DNA of 64,000 bases from Prochlorococcus sp. MIT 1314 (GTDB lineage Bacteria > Cyanobacteriota > Cyanobacteriia > PCC-6307 > Cyanobiaceae): positions 1,116,001-1,180,000 of the forward strand of contig NZ_CP139300.1 in NCBI RefSeq assembly GCF_034093315.1, in the 5' to 3' direction. Of the stretch, positions 48,620 to 58,380 are shown in pieces (position 1 is the first letter of the stretch; every line of letters starts with the position of its first letter). The notes under the pieces were generated by a model. It searched no databases, was not told the DNA's origin, and saw nothing but the letters and a program-made list of their open reading frames with translations. The position numbers were made by a program, and so were the translations under genes.

Positions 48620-49354
48620 TTGGTTGAATCTAATCAAAATCAAGATTCGAACCTAGGCTCTAGGCTCCAACAGGATCTGAAAAATGATCTTATAGCTGGG
48701 TTATTGGTTGTAATACCTTTAGCAACTACAATTTGGCTCTCATCATTAGTTAGTAAATTTGTTTTAACATTAGTTACTTCTGTTCCTAAGCAATTAAATC
48801 CTTTTATTACTTTAAATCCTTTATTGCAAGATTTAATTAATCTTACTTTGGGTTTAACTGTTCCTTTATTAGCTATTTTGCTTATAGGTTTGATGGCTAG
48901 AAATTTTGTGGGAAGATGGTTACTAGAGTTTGGAGAAGGTACGTTATCAAAAATACCTGTAGCTGGAGCGGTTTATAAAACTCTTAAACAATTGCTAGAA
49001 ACTTTTTTAAGTAATAAATCGAATCGATTTAGAAGAGTAGTATTAGTTGAATACCCACGTGAGGGTCTATATAGCGTAGGCTTTGTAACTGGAAATGTTG
49101 GTCCTTCTTTACAGCCAGATTTGGAACAAAAGTTATTAAGTGTTTTTATACCAACAGCACCAAACCCAACTACTGGTTGGTATACCTTGGTTCCTGAGTC
49201 CTCTGTTAAGGATTTGAACATTTCTGTTGAAGATGCTTTTAGAACAATAATTTCGGCTGGGATAGTTAATCCAGATGAAAAAAATAATAATACAAATCCA
49301 ACATTCTCAAAATTATTTTCTCAATTACGTTCCTCCACTAATACTTCTTCTTAA
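48620..49354 (+). CDS. DUF502 family membrane protein
   Basis: A 244-residue protein with two transmembrane segments (about 24-50 and 72-97) and a C-terminal soluble domain typical of DUF502: FVGRWLLEFGEGTLSKIPV, VVLVEYPREGLYSVGFVTG and FIPTAPNPTTGWYTLVPE. Function is unknown; the family is found in bacteria and in plant endomembranes. The best start is TTG at 48620, before VESNQNQ. nusB follows immediately. Confidence 0.88.
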   Translation: MVESNQNQDSNLGSRLQQDLKNDLIAGLLVVIPLATTIWLSSLVSKFVLTLVTSVPKQLNPFITLNPLLQDLINLTLGLTVPLLAILLIGLMARNFVGRWLLEFGEGTLSKIPVAGAVYKTLKQLLETFLSNKSNRFRRVVLVEYPREGLYSVGFVTGNVGPSLQPDLEQKLLSVFIPTAPNPTTGWYTLVPESSVKDLNISVEDAFRTIISAGIVNPDEKNNNTNPTFSKLFSQLRSSTNTSS

Positions 49355-49357
49355 TTG

Positions 49358-49987
49358 ATGCATAATAATAGATTCCTTTCTAGAGAATTATCTTTAATTT
49401 CTTTAGGACTGATAAAAGATAAAGGTGATTTTAAATTAAATAAAGTTCAGATAGATGAGATTTATGAATCTGCTTTGGATTCTCTAATAAACCATTGCAG
49501 AGATGAATTAGACAATTGCGAATTAGATCTAGAAAATGCATCACAAAAAATATTAGATAGTGAATTGCAAGAAGGTGTTGATTCTTCTTTCTCAAATGTT
49601 AGAGAAGAGTTAAAAAAATCTTTAAAAAAAATTGAAAGCGTAATGAATACACTCTCAGTAACTTTAGACTTTCCAAAATTAATAGTTTCTAGTGGACAAA
49701 TTGATATTAGAGATGATGTGAATCAGAGGATTAGTTTTATTATTAATAACCTTACAATTATTGATTCTGATATTAATCAAGCGATGGATGGTTGGAGATT
49801 AAAAAGATTACCAAGAATTGATCGAGATATTTTGCGTTTAGCTTATGTGGATATTAATTTTATGAATACACCTATTGCAGTTGCTTGTGATCAGGCAGTG
49901 AATTTAGCTAATAAATATAGTGATACGCAAGGAAGAAAATTTATTAATGGAGTTTTAAGGAGGTTACAAACCGTAAGATTGAAATGA
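49358..49987 (+). CDS. nusB: Transcription antitermination factor NusB
   Basis: RNA-binding protein that with NusE/S10 assembles on boxA in rRNA leaders. The C-terminal 130 residues carry the NusB helical fold (RRISFIINN-like region, DGWRLKRLPRIDRDILRLAYVDINFMNTP, VACDQAVNLANKYSDTQGRKFINGVL). At 209 residues it exceeds the usual 140 because of an N-terminal acidic helical insertion (about 25-90), seen in cyanobacterial NusB. ATG 49358 is preferred to the preceding TTG. It sits in a co-directional block with DUF502 and ftsY. Confidence 0.95.
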   Translation: MHNNRFLSRELSLISLGLIKDKGDFKLNKVQIDEIYESALDSLINHCRDELDNCELDLENASQKILDSELQEGVDSSFSNVREELKKSLKKIESVMNTLSVTLDFPKLIVSSGQIDIRDDVNQRISFIINNLTIIDSDINQAMDGWRLKRLPRIDRDILRLAYVDINFMNTPIAVACDQAVNLANKYSDTQGRKFINGVLRRLQTVRLK

Positions 49988-50045
49988 TTATTTGATATAA
50001 AGAAAAAGTATTTTAAAATTTAATAAATCCTAACTATTAATATAA

Positions 50046-51335
50046 ATGACAAATACTGATTCTGATAATTCTCGAGAGTGGGCTGAACAAGCTTATGCAC
50101 TTCTCAAGAAAAGGCAAGAAGACCAAAAACAAGAATTACAGAAGCAAGAAGACCAAAAACAAGAATTACAGAAGCAAGAAGACCAAAAACAAGAATTACA
50201 GAAGCAAGAAGACCAAAAACAAGAATTACAGAAGCAAGAAGACCAAAAACAAGGTTTTGTAAATAGTGTCAATACAGAAAATCTTCCTAGACAGTCTAAA
50301 ATTGATGATCAAACTGAATTAGGAGAATTTGACGAAAACTTTACTTGGTCTGCAATGGTATTAGCAGCTCAAGGAAAAAAAATAAATCAAATATCAATAG
50401 ATGAAATTGATTGGTTAACTAAATTAAGAAGAGGATTAGAAGAAACACGAAAAGGATTTGTTACTGAATTATTGGATAAATTGGGAGATGATCCTCTTAC
50501 CCCAGAATCTCTCGACGATTTAGAGACCCTATTAATAAGAGCTGATGTCGGAATTGATTCAACTGATAAAGTTATAAGTTCTCTCAGAAAAAAATTAAAC
50601 GAAGAAGTTGTTGGTGGAGAAGCAGGAATAAAATTCTTAAAGAAGGAATTAAAATTAATTATCGATAAACCAATAAAAAATTCAGGTATTGATCTTTTGG
50701 TGCCTCAAAAGGGTAAGTTAAATGTCTGGTTATTAGTAGGAGTAAATGGCGTTGGTAAAACCACTACATTAGGAAAGTTAGCATATTTGTCATCAAGGAG
50801 TAATTATAAAACCTTAATAGCTGCTGCTGATACTTTTAGAGCTGCGGCAGTAGAACAACTAAAAGTATGGGGAGAGAGGAGTAATGTTGATGTTATATCT
50901 AATCAATCAAAAAATGCTGATCCAGCTGCTGTAGTTTTTGATGCTATTAATTCTGCTATAAAAAGAAATGTTGACTTATTACTTGTTGATACAGCAGGTA
51001 GATTGCAAACAAAAAATAATTTGATGGATGAATTAGCAAAAATAAAAAAAATTATCGATAAAAAGGTTCCAGATGCAATTATTGAATCATTACTAGTTTT
51101 AGATGCAAGTCAAGGTCAAAATGGATTAAAGCAAGCAAAAAGTTTTGCCAAATCAGCCAATTTAAGTGGAGCAATCATTACTAAATTAGATGGTACTTCA
51201 AGAGGAGGTGTCTCTTTAGCTGTCTCTGAGGAAGTAAATTTGCCTATAAGATTTATTGGAGCTGGAGAAGGCATAAAAGATTTGAGACCTTTTAATAGTT
51301 ATGAATTTGTGGAGGCTATGCTTGCAGATAAATAA
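50046..51335 (+). CDS. ftsY: Signal recognition particle receptor FtsY
   Basis: SRP GTPase that docks ribosome-SRP complexes at the membrane. The NG domain (about 125-429) has the P-loop GVNGVGKTTTLGKLA, DTAGRLQT, and TKLDGTSRGGV. The N-terminal A region is a Lys/Glu/Gln coiled stretch built from four exact copies of DQKQELQKQE (residues 26-65) plus a partial fifth. This region is variable in FtsY and binds membrane or translocon. The DNA copies are identical, so the array is probably recent and unstable in length (see repeat entry). Confidence 0.97.
   Translation: MTNTDSDNSREWAEQAYALLKKRQEDQKQELQKQEDQKQELQKQEDQKQELQKQEDQKQELQKQEDQKQGFVNSVNTENLPRQSKIDDQTELGEFDENFTWSAMVLAAQGKKINQISIDEIDWLTKLRRGLEETRKGFVTELLDKLGDDPLTPESLDDLETLLIRADVGIDSTDKVISSLRKKLNEEVVGGEAGIKFLKKELKLIIDKPIKNSGIDLLVPQKGKLNVWLLVGVNGVGKTTTLGKLAYLSSRSNYKTLIAAADTFRAAAVEQLKVWGERSNVDVISNQSKNADPAAVVFDAINSAIKRNVDLLLVDTAGRLQTKNNLMDELAKIKKIIDKKVPDAIIESLLVLDASQGQNGLKQAKSFAKSANLSGAIITKLDGTSRGGVSLAVSEEVNLPIRFIGAGEGIKDLRPFNSYEFVEAMLADK
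50121..50253 (+). repeat. 30-bp tandem repeat in ftsY, 4 perfect copies plus a partial
   Basis: The unit starting GACCAAAAACAAGAATTACA repeats at 50121, 50151, 50181 and 50211 without a single difference, and is followed by the first 13 bases again (50241-50253). It is a multiple of three and encodes a decapeptide, so copy-number change keeps the frame. Confidence 0.97.
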
Positions 51336-51402
51336 ATATTTAATTAATTTTTTTTAAAAATTTAAATTTAATGTTAGAACATATTTATCTATAAAATTTG
51401 TT

Positions 51403-52746
51403 GTGAAAAATAATCAAAAAGAAAAATTATTTTCAAACAAATTTATTCAACAATTTTTAGATAATGATTTTACTTTATCTTCAAAAAACAAATATATGTT
51501 TGCTGAAATTGCATCTTCATTAGCATATTATTTGACGTCTTTTTCCAATATAAATAAATTACTTGATTATGTATGCTTAATTTTTAAACATATTTTTAAT
51601 GATAAAATAATATTAATTATCCCTTTAGATTATGAGGGACAAATATGGCATCAAAACATAAAAATTTCTGCTAATAATGAATTTTTTAAAGTTCAAGAAC
51701 AAATTAATATTTGTCTAAATCAATTTAATTTTTCTAAAAATTTTCAATTAAAACAAATTCAAACTTTTGAAAATGCTTTAAAAAATAATTTTAAAGATTA
51801 TAAAATCGAAACAAAAAAAATATTATCTAGAAGTAAATGTAGAGGATTTATCTACATTTTTAGCAAAGATATATTTGGTGAATCCATCACTAATGATTAT
51901 AATTTTAATTTTATTCAAAATTGTCTCGCTGTTGGATTAGAAAATTACTGCTTAATAAAAACAAATAAAAAGCATGAGAAGGTAGATAGAGAAATTTCTA
52001 CCGGAGCTGAAATACAATCTCAATTACTTCCAGATTATTGTCCAATTATTCACGGTGTAGACCTTGCTGCACATTGTAGGCCAGCTCTTCAATTAGGTGG
52101 AGATTACTATGATTTTATGTGCTTAAAGACAAATATCTCAGAAAAAAGAAAAGAAAAAGCTAGATGGGCTTTGGTAATAGGGGATGTTATGGGCAAAGGG
52201 ATTCCCGCAGGTCTATTAATGACTATGCTACGAGGAATGCTGCGTGCGGAGGTTCTTACTGGCTTACCACCTGATAGGATTTTGCACGATTTGAATCAAC
52301 TAGCAATAAATGATTTAGATCAATCACATAGATTTGTCACATTATTCTATTCAGATTATGACCCTAGAGCCAGAAAATTGAGATTTGCTAATGCGGCACA
52401 TAATCCTCCTTTGCTTTGGAAAAGTTCAGATCAGACAATCATAAAATTAGATGCTGAAGGATTAGTACTTGGACTACAAAAAGACGCTGAATATCATTGT
52501 GGTGAAATCAAGCTAAATGAGAATGATGTAGTCCTTTATTATACCGATGGAGTAATCGATACTTCTAATTCCCTTGGAGAAAGATTTGATGAGCAAAGGT
52601 TAATTAAAATTTTTACAAAATTATGTAAGCAGTCCTATTCATCTCAAGAAATTTTAAATAAAATATTTAAAAAGTTGGATGACTTTACTGGACAAAATAG
52701 ACATTTAGAAGATGATGCATCAATGGTAATTTTGCAATTGAAATAG
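51403..52746 (+). CDS. PP2C/RsbU-type serine phosphatase with N-terminal sensor-like region
   Basis: A 447-residue protein whose C-terminal half (about 195-447) is a SpoIIE/RsbU-type PP2C phosphatase: EISTGAEIQSQLLPDYCP, LQLGGDYYDFM, IGDVMGKGIPAGLLM, FVTLFYSDYDP and DDVVLYYTDGV-like NDVVLYYTDGV. These coordinate metal and dephosphorylate anti-sigma antagonist proteins in partner-switching pathways. The N-terminal 190 residues are Asn/Lys/Phe-rich and may be a GAF-like sensor, but I cannot assign it. Start is GTG 51403. No anti-sigma partner genes adjoin it. Confidence 0.88.
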   Translation: MKNNQKEKLFSNKFIQQFLDNDFTLSSKNKYMFAEIASSLAYYLTSFSNINKLLDYVCLIFKHIFNDKIILIIPLDYEGQIWHQNIKISANNEFFKVQEQINICLNQFNFSKNFQLKQIQTFENALKNNFKDYKIETKKILSRSKCRGFIYIFSKDIFGESITNDYNFNFIQNCLAVGLENYCLIKTNKKHEKVDREISTGAEIQSQLLPDYCPIIHGVDLAAHCRPALQLGGDYYDFMCLKTNISEKRKEKARWALVIGDVMGKGIPAGLLMTMLRGMLRAEVLTGLPPDRILHDLNQLAINDLDQSHRFVTLFYSDYDPRARKLRFANAAHNPPLLWKSSDQTIIKLDAEGLVLGLQKDAEYHCGEIKLNENDVVLYYTDGVIDTSNSLGERFDEQRLIKIFTKLCKQSYSSQEILNKIFKKLDDFTGQNRHLEDDASMVILQLK

Positions 52747-52808
52747 ATATTTTTTGTCACCTATATAAAAAAATGCTTTATTAGATATATCTAAAGTTAC
52801 TAATTGAT

Positions 52809-54188
52809 ATGGCAAAAGTTTGGAGTAAAAGATTTGATAATTCACTTAACCCTTTTATTGAAAAGTTTAATGCGTCAATAGATTTTGATAGAAAGCTTAT
52901 TTTGGAAGATTTAGATTGTTCGATTGCTCATGCAAAAATGCTTGGTAAAACAGAAGTTTTATCCTCTTCTGAAACTTTTCAGATTATTAATGGTTTAGAG
53001 GCAATAAAAGTTGAGTTTTTGGAGGGTAAATTTATTCCTAGTCTGCCTTCCGAAGATATTCACTATTGTATTGAAGAAAAACTAATTAGTTTAATCGGTG
53101 AAACTGGCAAAAAATTACATACAGGTAGAAGTAGAAACGATCAAGTCGGAACAGATATAAGATTGTGGCTAAGAAAAGAGATCGATAATCTTGATGTTTT
53201 AATAACTGATTTGCAAAAATCCTTTTTTAATCTTGCGAAATCTAATATCTATACCTTAATTCCTGGATATACCCATATGCAAAGAGCGCAACCATTATCT
53301 TTAGCTCATCATTTATTGGCTTATTTAGAAATGTTCCAAAGAGATCGCGAAAGATTTAAACAAGTAAGATCAAGAGTCAATATTTCTCCATTAGGAGCTG
53401 CAGCATTAGCTGGTACAAAAATAAAAATAGATAGGAACTTTACAGCTGCGGAATTGGGTTTTGACGGTATTTATAGGAATAGTATTGATGCAGTTAGCGA
53501 TAGGGATTTTTGTATAGAGTTTGTTTCTTCATCTGCTTTAGCAATGTCTCATTTGAGTAAAATCTCTGAGGAAATAATTTTATGGGTAACTGATGAATTT
53601 TCTTTTGCAAAATTAACAGATAAATGTGCTACGGGCAGCAGTTTAATGCCTCAGAAAAAAAATCCAGATGTTCCAGAATTGATAAGAGGAAAAACGGGAA
53701 GAGTATATGGCCACCTTCAAGCATTGTTAACCATGGTCAAAGGGGTACCCCTTGCATATAATAAGGATTTTCAGGAGGATAAAGAGCCAATATTTGATAC
53801 AGCAAAAACCTTATCTTCTTGCATCAAAGCAATGACTATATTAATTGATGAGGGCATAGAATTTAATATTAAGAATTTATCTGATTCCGTAGAAAATGAT
53901 TTTTCTAATGCTACCGACTTGGCAGATTATTTGGTTGGTAAAAAGGTTCCCTTTAGGACTGCTTATAATGTTGTCGGTGAAATTGTTAAGTATTGCTCAG
54001 AAAGAAAAATGTTATTTAAAAACCTTAAAATTGAGGAATTTAAAAATTTTCATCCCGAATTTCATGATGATGTTTTTGTTGAGCTTCAACCTCATAATGT
54101 CGTTAAGTCAAGAAAAAGTGAGGGTGGAACAGGTTTTGCCCAAGTTGAAAAGGAGGTAAATATTTGGCAAAAAAAATTGTCACTCTGA
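52809..54188 (+). CDS. argH: Argininosuccinate lyase
   Basis: Splits argininosuccinate into arginine and fumarate, completing the pathway of argG. The fumarase/aspartase superfamily signature [19 protein letters not shown] includes the mobile catalytic serine loop (residues about 278-296). [13 protein letters not shown] and [17 protein letters not shown] are also conserved. Length 459 is typical. It lies 62 bp after the PP2C gene with no detected promoter of its own. Confidence 0.98.
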   Translation: MAKVWSKRFDNSLNPFIEKFNASIDFDRKLILEDLDCSIAHAKMLGKTEVLSSSETFQIINGLEAIKVEFLEGKFIPSLPSEDIHYCIEEKLISLIGETGKKLHTGRSRNDQVGTDIRLWLRKEIDNLDVLITDLQKSFFNLAKSNIYTLIPGYTHMQRAQPLSLAHHLLAYLEMFQRDRERFKQVRSRVNISPLGAAALAGTKIKIDRNFTAAELGFDGIYRNSIDAVSDRDFCIEFVSSSALAMSHLSKISEEIILWVTDEFSFAKLTDKCATGSSLMPQKKNPDVPELIRGKTGRVYGHLQALLTMVKGVPLAYNKDFQEDKEPIFDTAKTLSSCIKAMTILIDEGIEFNIKNLSDSVENDFSNATDLADYLVGKKVPFRTAYNVVGEIVKYCSERKMLFKNLKIEEFKNFHPEFHDDVFVELQPHNVVKSRKSEGGTGFAQVEKEVNIWQKKLSL

Positions 54189-54303
54189 ATCTCAAGTATT
54201 TTTCTACAACAATGGTATAAATTGAAGTAGAATAGAAGTTAATATTATAAAACTGCTTATTGTGGTTTTTTTAATAAGGTAAATTTTTTTTTTTGAGTTT
54301 AAA
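54189..54303 (+). promoter_or_regulatory. AT-rich 5' leader of the RNA-binding protein gene
   Basis: 115 bp between argH and the glycine-rich RNA-binding protein gene. It ends in a T-rich stretch (TTTTTTTTTTTTGAG) and AAA just before the GTG start, with no Shine-Dalgarno. Cyanobacterial rbp genes are often induced by cold through long AU-rich leaders, so a leader function is plausible but not shown. A TATAAT-like hexamer (TATAAA in ATGGTATAAATTG) occurs near 54216. Confidence 0.35.
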
Positions 54304-54912
54304 GTGAGTATTTTTGTTGGCAATTTGCCTTTCCGCGCAGAGCGTGAAGATGTTTTACAGTTGTTTGCCCCTTTTGGTGAGGTCTTAAATTGTTCTCTTC
54401 CTCTTGAAAGAGATACTGGAAGAAAAAGAGGATTCGCCTTTGTTGAGATGGCTGATGAAGCAATAGAGTTAACAGCTATTGATGGCTTGCAAGGCACAGA
54501 GCTTATGGGTAGGCCATTAAGAATTAATAAGGCGGAGCCAAGAGGATCTGGTGGATCTCGTAGAGGAGGAAGAGGCGGCTATGGCGGTGGTAATAATGGT
54601 GGCGGCTATAGTGGCGGTGGCGGCTATGGCGGTGGTAATAATGGTGGAGGCTATGGCGGTGGTGGCTATGGTGGCGGCTATGGCGGTGGTGGCTATGGCG
54701 GTGGCTATGGCGGTGGTGGCTATGGCGGTGGTAATAATGGTGGCGGTAATTCTGAACCTAATTCGTCTTACACTAATAAATCCTCTGGAGCAGAAGGATG
54801 GGAAGATAGAAGTTATGGAAATTCTTCTGAAAACTCTGACTACGAAAGTGGCAGAATTAGGAGAAAAAGGGGGGTTTCCAATGAGGGTAATATTTCAAAT
54901 GAAGATGATTAG
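54304..54912 (+). CDS. Glycine-rich RNA-binding protein (RRM)
   Basis: A 202-residue protein with one RRM (about 1-80): RNP2 is IFVGNL and RNP1 is KRGFAFVEM. After it come an Arg/Gly linker and about 60 residues of GGYGGGNNGG repeats, then a Ser/Glu/Asn tail. The type is the cyanobacterial cold-regulated RNA chaperone (Rbp), probably a single-stranded RNA binder for stress. The start is GTG 54304. The glycine region is far richer in G+C than the surroundings because of Gly codons. Tail overlaps dusA by 4 bp. Confidence 0.95.
   Translation: MSIFVGNLPFRAEREDVLQLFAPFGEVLNCSLPLERDTGRKRGFAFVEMADEAIELTAIDGLQGTELMGRPLRINKAEPRGSGGSRRGGRGGYGGGNNGGGYSGGGGYGGGNNGGGYGGGGYGGGYGGGGYGGGYGGGGYGGGNNGGGNSEPNSSYTNKSSGAEGWEDRSYGNSSENSDYESGRIRRKRGVSNEGNISNEDD
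54563..54752 (+). repeat. Glycine-codon imperfect tandem repeats in the RNA-binding protein
   Basis: Short units such as GGTGGCGGCTATGGCGGT and GGTGGTAATAATGGTGGC recur in tandem and encode GGYGGG and GGNNGG. The same third-base choices recur, which suggests expansion by slippage. Confidence 0.9.
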
Positions 54913-55913
54913 TAACCCATCTCTTTAAGCCTAGAAGTTAATTTAAAAAGATATTCAATATCTAATTCCTTTTTTATAGATTTAATTGAAATTTGGTTTC
55001 TCCAAATTTTTGCTTTTGGTTTACCTTCGACTAAATTTATAAGATGTTTACAAATATCCCAAGATTTTCCTCCATTAGTTAAATGCTTTTCTATGTATGG
55101 AATTAAAGAGAAGATAATATCTGAAGCAAATTTTGGTTTTGTATTTCTTCCATAAACTTTTTGATCAATTTCAGACCATCTTAAAGGATGTTTGTAGACT
55201 GCTCTTCCAATCATTACACCATCAAAATCATTAAGGGCTTTTAATGATTGATCGATATTTGTGAACCCCCCATTGATTTCTATTAATAATTCTGGATTTA
55301 ATTTTTTTAATTTTTTAACTACATCGTACTTAAGCGGGGGAATAGTTCTGTTTTGTTTTGGATTTAGACCTTTTGTAATGGCTTTTCTTGCATGAACTGT
55401 AAATCTGTCTGCACCAGCATTAGCAATATTTCTTACGAAATTATTTAAATTTATAAAACTATCATCTTCGTCTACACCGATTCTGTGTTTAATAGTCACC
55501 GGTAAGCTGCAGTTATTTTTTAGGGTTTCTATGCATTTTGCTACTTTTGCATGGTCTTTCATAAGTGAAGCGCCAAAATTTCCAGAACATACTCTTGGAC
55601 TTGGACAGCCAACATTAAAGTTTATTTCGTCATAACCCCAATCTTGTGCCATTTGGGCAGCTTCTTTAAGAATTTCAGGATTATCTCCACCAAATTGAAT
55701 CGATATCGGGTGTTCTTCATTATTAAAATCTAAAAAGTTTTCTTTTTTATTCGAATAAACTAAGCTTTGGGCCACAATCATTTCTGTATACAAAAGAGCT
55801 TCAGTACTTATTTTTCTCATTATCATTCTGAAATGTTTATCAGTACAATCCATCATTGGAGCAATACTTAATTTATGAATATTTTTAATAGAATTAGTAT
55901 GATCAGAACTCAT
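54909..55913 (-). CDS. dusA: tRNA-dihydrouridine synthase A
   Basis: FMN enzyme that reduces uridines in the tRNA D-loop. The TIM barrel opens with SIAPMMDCTDKHFR; the catalytic cysteine is in CPSPRVCSGNFGASLM, and the FMN phosphate region GVMIGRAVYKHP and INGGF are conserved. The short FKLTSRLKEMGY tail and the ALLYTEMIVAQSL segment fit DusA more than DusB. Length 334 is standard. It is divergent from msrB, 23 bp apart. Confidence 0.93.
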   Translation of the reverse strand: MSSDHTNSIKNIHKLSIAPMMDCTDKHFRMIMRKISTEALLYTEMIVAQSLVYSNKKENFLDFNNEEHPISIQFGGDNPEILKEAAQMAQDWGYDEINFNVGCPSPRVCSGNFGASLMKDHAKVAKCIETLKNNCSLPVTIKHRIGVDEDDSFINLNNFVRNIANAGADRFTVHARKAITKGLNPKQNRTIPPLKYDVVKKLKKLNPELLIEINGGFTNIDQSLKALNDFDGVMIGRAVYKHPLRWSEIDQKVYGRNTKPKFASDIIFSLIPYIEKHLTNGGKSWDICKHLINLVEGKPKAKIWRNQISIKSIKKELDIEYLFKLTSRLKEMGY

Positions 55914-55936
55914 TATCTTTTATGTGATTTAAATAT

Positions 55937-56431
55937 ATGAATCAATTTCTATCAAGAAGAACTTTTATTTTAATTCCTACTATGTCAATTTTAAAAATAA
56001 TCTTTAAGCCTATGCAAGTATTAGCTTCTTCGCTTGCTTCTAAAGAGGCGTGGAATTTATCAAAAGATGAATGGAAATCTAGGCTAAGTCCAGAATCCTA
56101 TTATATTTTGAGGGAGGAAGGAACTGAAAGAGCTTTTACTAGCGAATTAAATAATGAGAAAAGAAAAGGGGTTTTTCACTGCGCAGGATGTGATTTGCCA
56201 CTTTTTCTTTCAGATAAAAAGTATGATAGTGGCACTGGATGGCCAAGTTTTTGGGATTCAATTGCAGGCTCAGTTGAAACAAAGGTTGATTTCAAGTTAA
56301 TTGTTCCAAGAACTGAATATCATTGTTCTAGGTGCGGAGGTCATCAAGGACATGTCTTTAATGATGGACCACAACCCACCGGCAAACGGTATTGTAATAA
56401 TGGCCTAGCATTAAATTTTGTTCCAGAGTAA
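55937..56431 (+). CDS. msrB: Peptide-methionine (R)-S-oxide reductase, probably exported
   Basis: Reduces methionine-R-sulfoxide residues. The MsrB fold spans about residues 40-160; zinc is held by two CxxC pairs (CAGC and CSRC), and the catalytic Cys lies in RYCNNGLALNF. TGWPSFWD is the usual substrate site. The N-terminus is unusual for a cytosolic MsrB: SRRTFILIP resembles a twin-arginine motif and is followed by a hydrophobic stretch and ALA-like VLAS, suggesting export to the periplasm or thylakoid lumen. A GC-rich hairpin follows the stop. Confidence 0.94.
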   Translation: MNQFLSRRTFILIPTMSILKIIFKPMQVLASSLASKEAWNLSKDEWKSRLSPESYYILREEGTERAFTSELNNEKRKGVFHCAGCDLPLFLSDKKYDSGTGWPSFWDSIAGSVETKVDFKLIVPRTEYHCSRCGGHQGHVFNDGPQPTGKRYCNNGLALNFVPE

Positions 56432-56438
56432 AAATTTG

Positions 56439-56452
56439 TGCGGCCTTCCGCA
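56439..56452 (+). terminator. Terminator-like hairpin after msrB
   Basis: TGCGG (56439-56443), loop CCTT, and CCGCA (56448-56452) form a 5-bp GC-rich stem 7 nt past the msrB stop, followed by ACTTGTTTTG. Such GC-rich hairpins are rare in this AT-rich window. The T tract is short and displaced. Confidence 0.45.
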
Positions 56453-56506
56453 ACTTGTTTTGTGCATCACTTTAATGGAGAATAGTTTTATTAAATTTTT
56501 AGAAAA

Positions 56507-57226
56507 ATGATTGAGAATCAATCAGACAATGTTGATAACAAAGAAAATGATGTATCTAGTCAGGAAAATGCACCTGAAGATACTTCATCTTCAGAAGATC
56601 AAATTATTGAAAACGACGAATCATCTTTTCAAGAAAAAGAAGTGATAAATACTGAAGAATTAAAAAATACTATTTCGAATAATGATGCAAGGTTAGAACA
56701 GTTAGAAAAAGAGCATGAAACATTAAAAAATCAATATGTAAGAATTTCGGCAGATTTTGATAATTTTAGAAAAAGACAGTCTAGAGATCAGGATGATTTA
56801 AAAATTCAACTTGTTTCTAAGTCTTTAACTGCAATACTACCTATTGTTGATAATTTTGAGAGAGCAAGACAGCAACTGAAACCTGAAAGTGAAGAAGCTC
56901 AAGCTCTTCATAGAAGTTATCAAGGATTATACAAACAATTAGTAGAAGTCTTAAAACAACAGGGGGTTGCGCCTATGAGAGTTGTTGGTCAGCAATTTGA
57001 TCCAAATTTACATGAAGCTGTATTAAGAGAGCCTAGTGAAGAGTTTAAAGAAGATTGCATTGTAGAGGAACTGCAGCGAGGATATCAATTAGAAGGTAAG
57101 GTCTTGAGACATGCGTTGGTTAAAGTTTCTATGGGGCCTGGCAAACAAAATTCACAAGAGGAAGTAGAAAAGGATACAGTTGAAAGGGATATTGATTCAG
57201 AGGAAAATACTTCTGAAGATGAATAA
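56507..57226 (+). CDS. grpE: Nucleotide exchange factor GrpE
   Basis: Dimeric exchange factor for DnaK. The 239 residues begin with a 60-residue acidic, Ser/Glu/Asn tail and continue with a long coiled coil (about 60-120, [29 protein letters not shown]) and a beta domain ([19 protein letters not shown]). A matching acidic tail ends the protein. It is followed 29 bp later by dnaJ on the same strand, the usual order. The start MIENQSDN at 56507 is supported by the position after a gap with the msrB terminator. Confidence 0.96.
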   Translation: MIENQSDNVDNKENDVSSQENAPEDTSSSEDQIIENDESSFQEKEVINTEELKNTISNNDARLEQLEKEHETLKNQYVRISADFDNFRKRQSRDQDDLKIQLVSKSLTAILPIVDNFERARQQLKPESEEAQALHRSYQGLYKQLVEVLKQQGVAPMRVVGQQFDPNLHEAVLREPSEEFKEDCIVEELQRGYQLEGKVLRHALVKVSMGPGKQNSQEEVEKDTVERDIDSEENTSEDE

Positions 57227-57255
57227 ATTCCAAATCTTTAATTGAGCATTATCTA

Positions 57256-58380
57256 ATGGCTGATTTTTACCAAATACTTGGAGTTTCAAGAGATGCTGAT
57301 GCGGACACCTTAAAAAGGGCTTACAGAAAATTAGCAAGACAATATCACCCTGATGTTAATAAAGAACCTGGTGCTGAAGATAAATTTAAAGAAATTGGCA
57401 AGGCTTATGAAGCATTAGCCGATCCTGAAACTAGAGCTAGATATGATCAGTTTGGAGAGGCTGGCCTTGGAGGTGCAGCTGGAATGCCTGATATGGGTGA
57501 TATGGGAGGATTTGCAGATTTATTTGAAACCTTTTTTAATGGCTTTGGCGGACAAACTCCACAGGGCGGAAGAACTCAAAGAAGAGGTCCTCAACAAGGA
57601 GATGATTTAAGATATGATCTTAATGTTGATTTTAAAGATGCAATATTTGGTCAACAAAAAGAAATTACAATTCCTCATCTTGAGACATGTGAAGTCTGTA
57701 GGGGAACAGGTGCCAAACCAGGAACAGGACCAAAAACTTGCCCAACTTGTGGAGGAAGTGGACAAGTTAGAAGAGCCACCAGAACTCCATTTGGTAATTT
57801 CACACAAGTAGCTGAATGTCCTTCATGTAATGCAACTGGTCAAATAATCTCAGATCCATGTGCAAGTTGCGGAGGTAATGGAGTAAAGCAAGTCAGAAAA
57901 AAATTACGAATTAATATCCCTGCAGGAGTTGATACTGGTACTAAATTAAGAGTTTCTGGAGAAGGAAATGTTGGTTTGAAAGGAGGCCCGCCTGGAGATC
58001 TTTATGTTTTTATCAAGGTCAAGAAGGATTCAAAATTAAAAAGAGATGGTGTGACTATTTACTCAGAAATAACGGTGAGTTATTTACAGGCTATTTTAGG
58101 AGACACTGTTGAAATTATTACAGTTGATGGAAAAGTTAATTTAAAAATTCCAATTGGTACTCAACCTAATACAACTCTTTCACTTGAGAATAAAGGTGTA
58201 CCTAGACTTGGTAATCCAGTTGCTAGAGGGAATCATGAAGTTCTAGTAAAGGTAAAATTGCCAACTCGAATAACTGACGAAGAACGCAAGCTTTTAGAGG
58301 GTTTGGCTTCTCAATATTCAGATAAAAATATTAATTCCAGTACTGGACTTTTTAGTAAATTATTTGGTAAAGAATCCTAA
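57256..58380 (+). CDS. dnaJ: Chaperone protein DnaJ
   Basis: Full-length type I J-protein of 374 residues. The J domain (about 1-70) has the HPD motif in YHPDVN; a Gly/Phe region follows (GGFADLF, GFGG). Four zinc motifs come next: [24 protein letters not shown] (glycine replaced by Ala) and CASCGGNG. The C-terminal substrate domains end the protein. It stimulates DnaK (21.7 kb) and forms a unit with grpE. The stop overlaps the start of the TusA-like gene by one base. Confidence 0.97.
   Translation: MADFYQILGVSRDADADTLKRAYRKLARQYHPDVNKEPGAEDKFKEIGKAYEALADPETRARYDQFGEAGLGGAAGMPDMGDMGGFADLFETFFNGFGGQTPQGGRTQRRGPQQGDDLRYDLNVDFKDAIFGQQKEITIPHLETCEVCRGTGAKPGTGPKTCPTCGGSGQVRRATRTPFGNFTQVAECPSCNATGQIISDPCASCGGNGVKQVRKKLRINIPAGVDTGTKLRVSGEGNVGLKGGPPGDLYVFIKVKKDSKLKRDGVTIYSEITVSYLQAILGDTVEIITVDGKVNLKIPIGTQPNTTLSLENKGVPRLGNPVARGNHEVLVKVKLPTRITDEERKLLEGLASQYSDKNINSSTGLFSKLFGKES

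Noticed and set aside
54551..54928. 125-residue ORF rich in Val, Met and Ala on the plus strand
   Set aside because: It is the shifted frame of the glycine-rich repeats of the RNA-binding protein; composition is a by-product of GGY codons.
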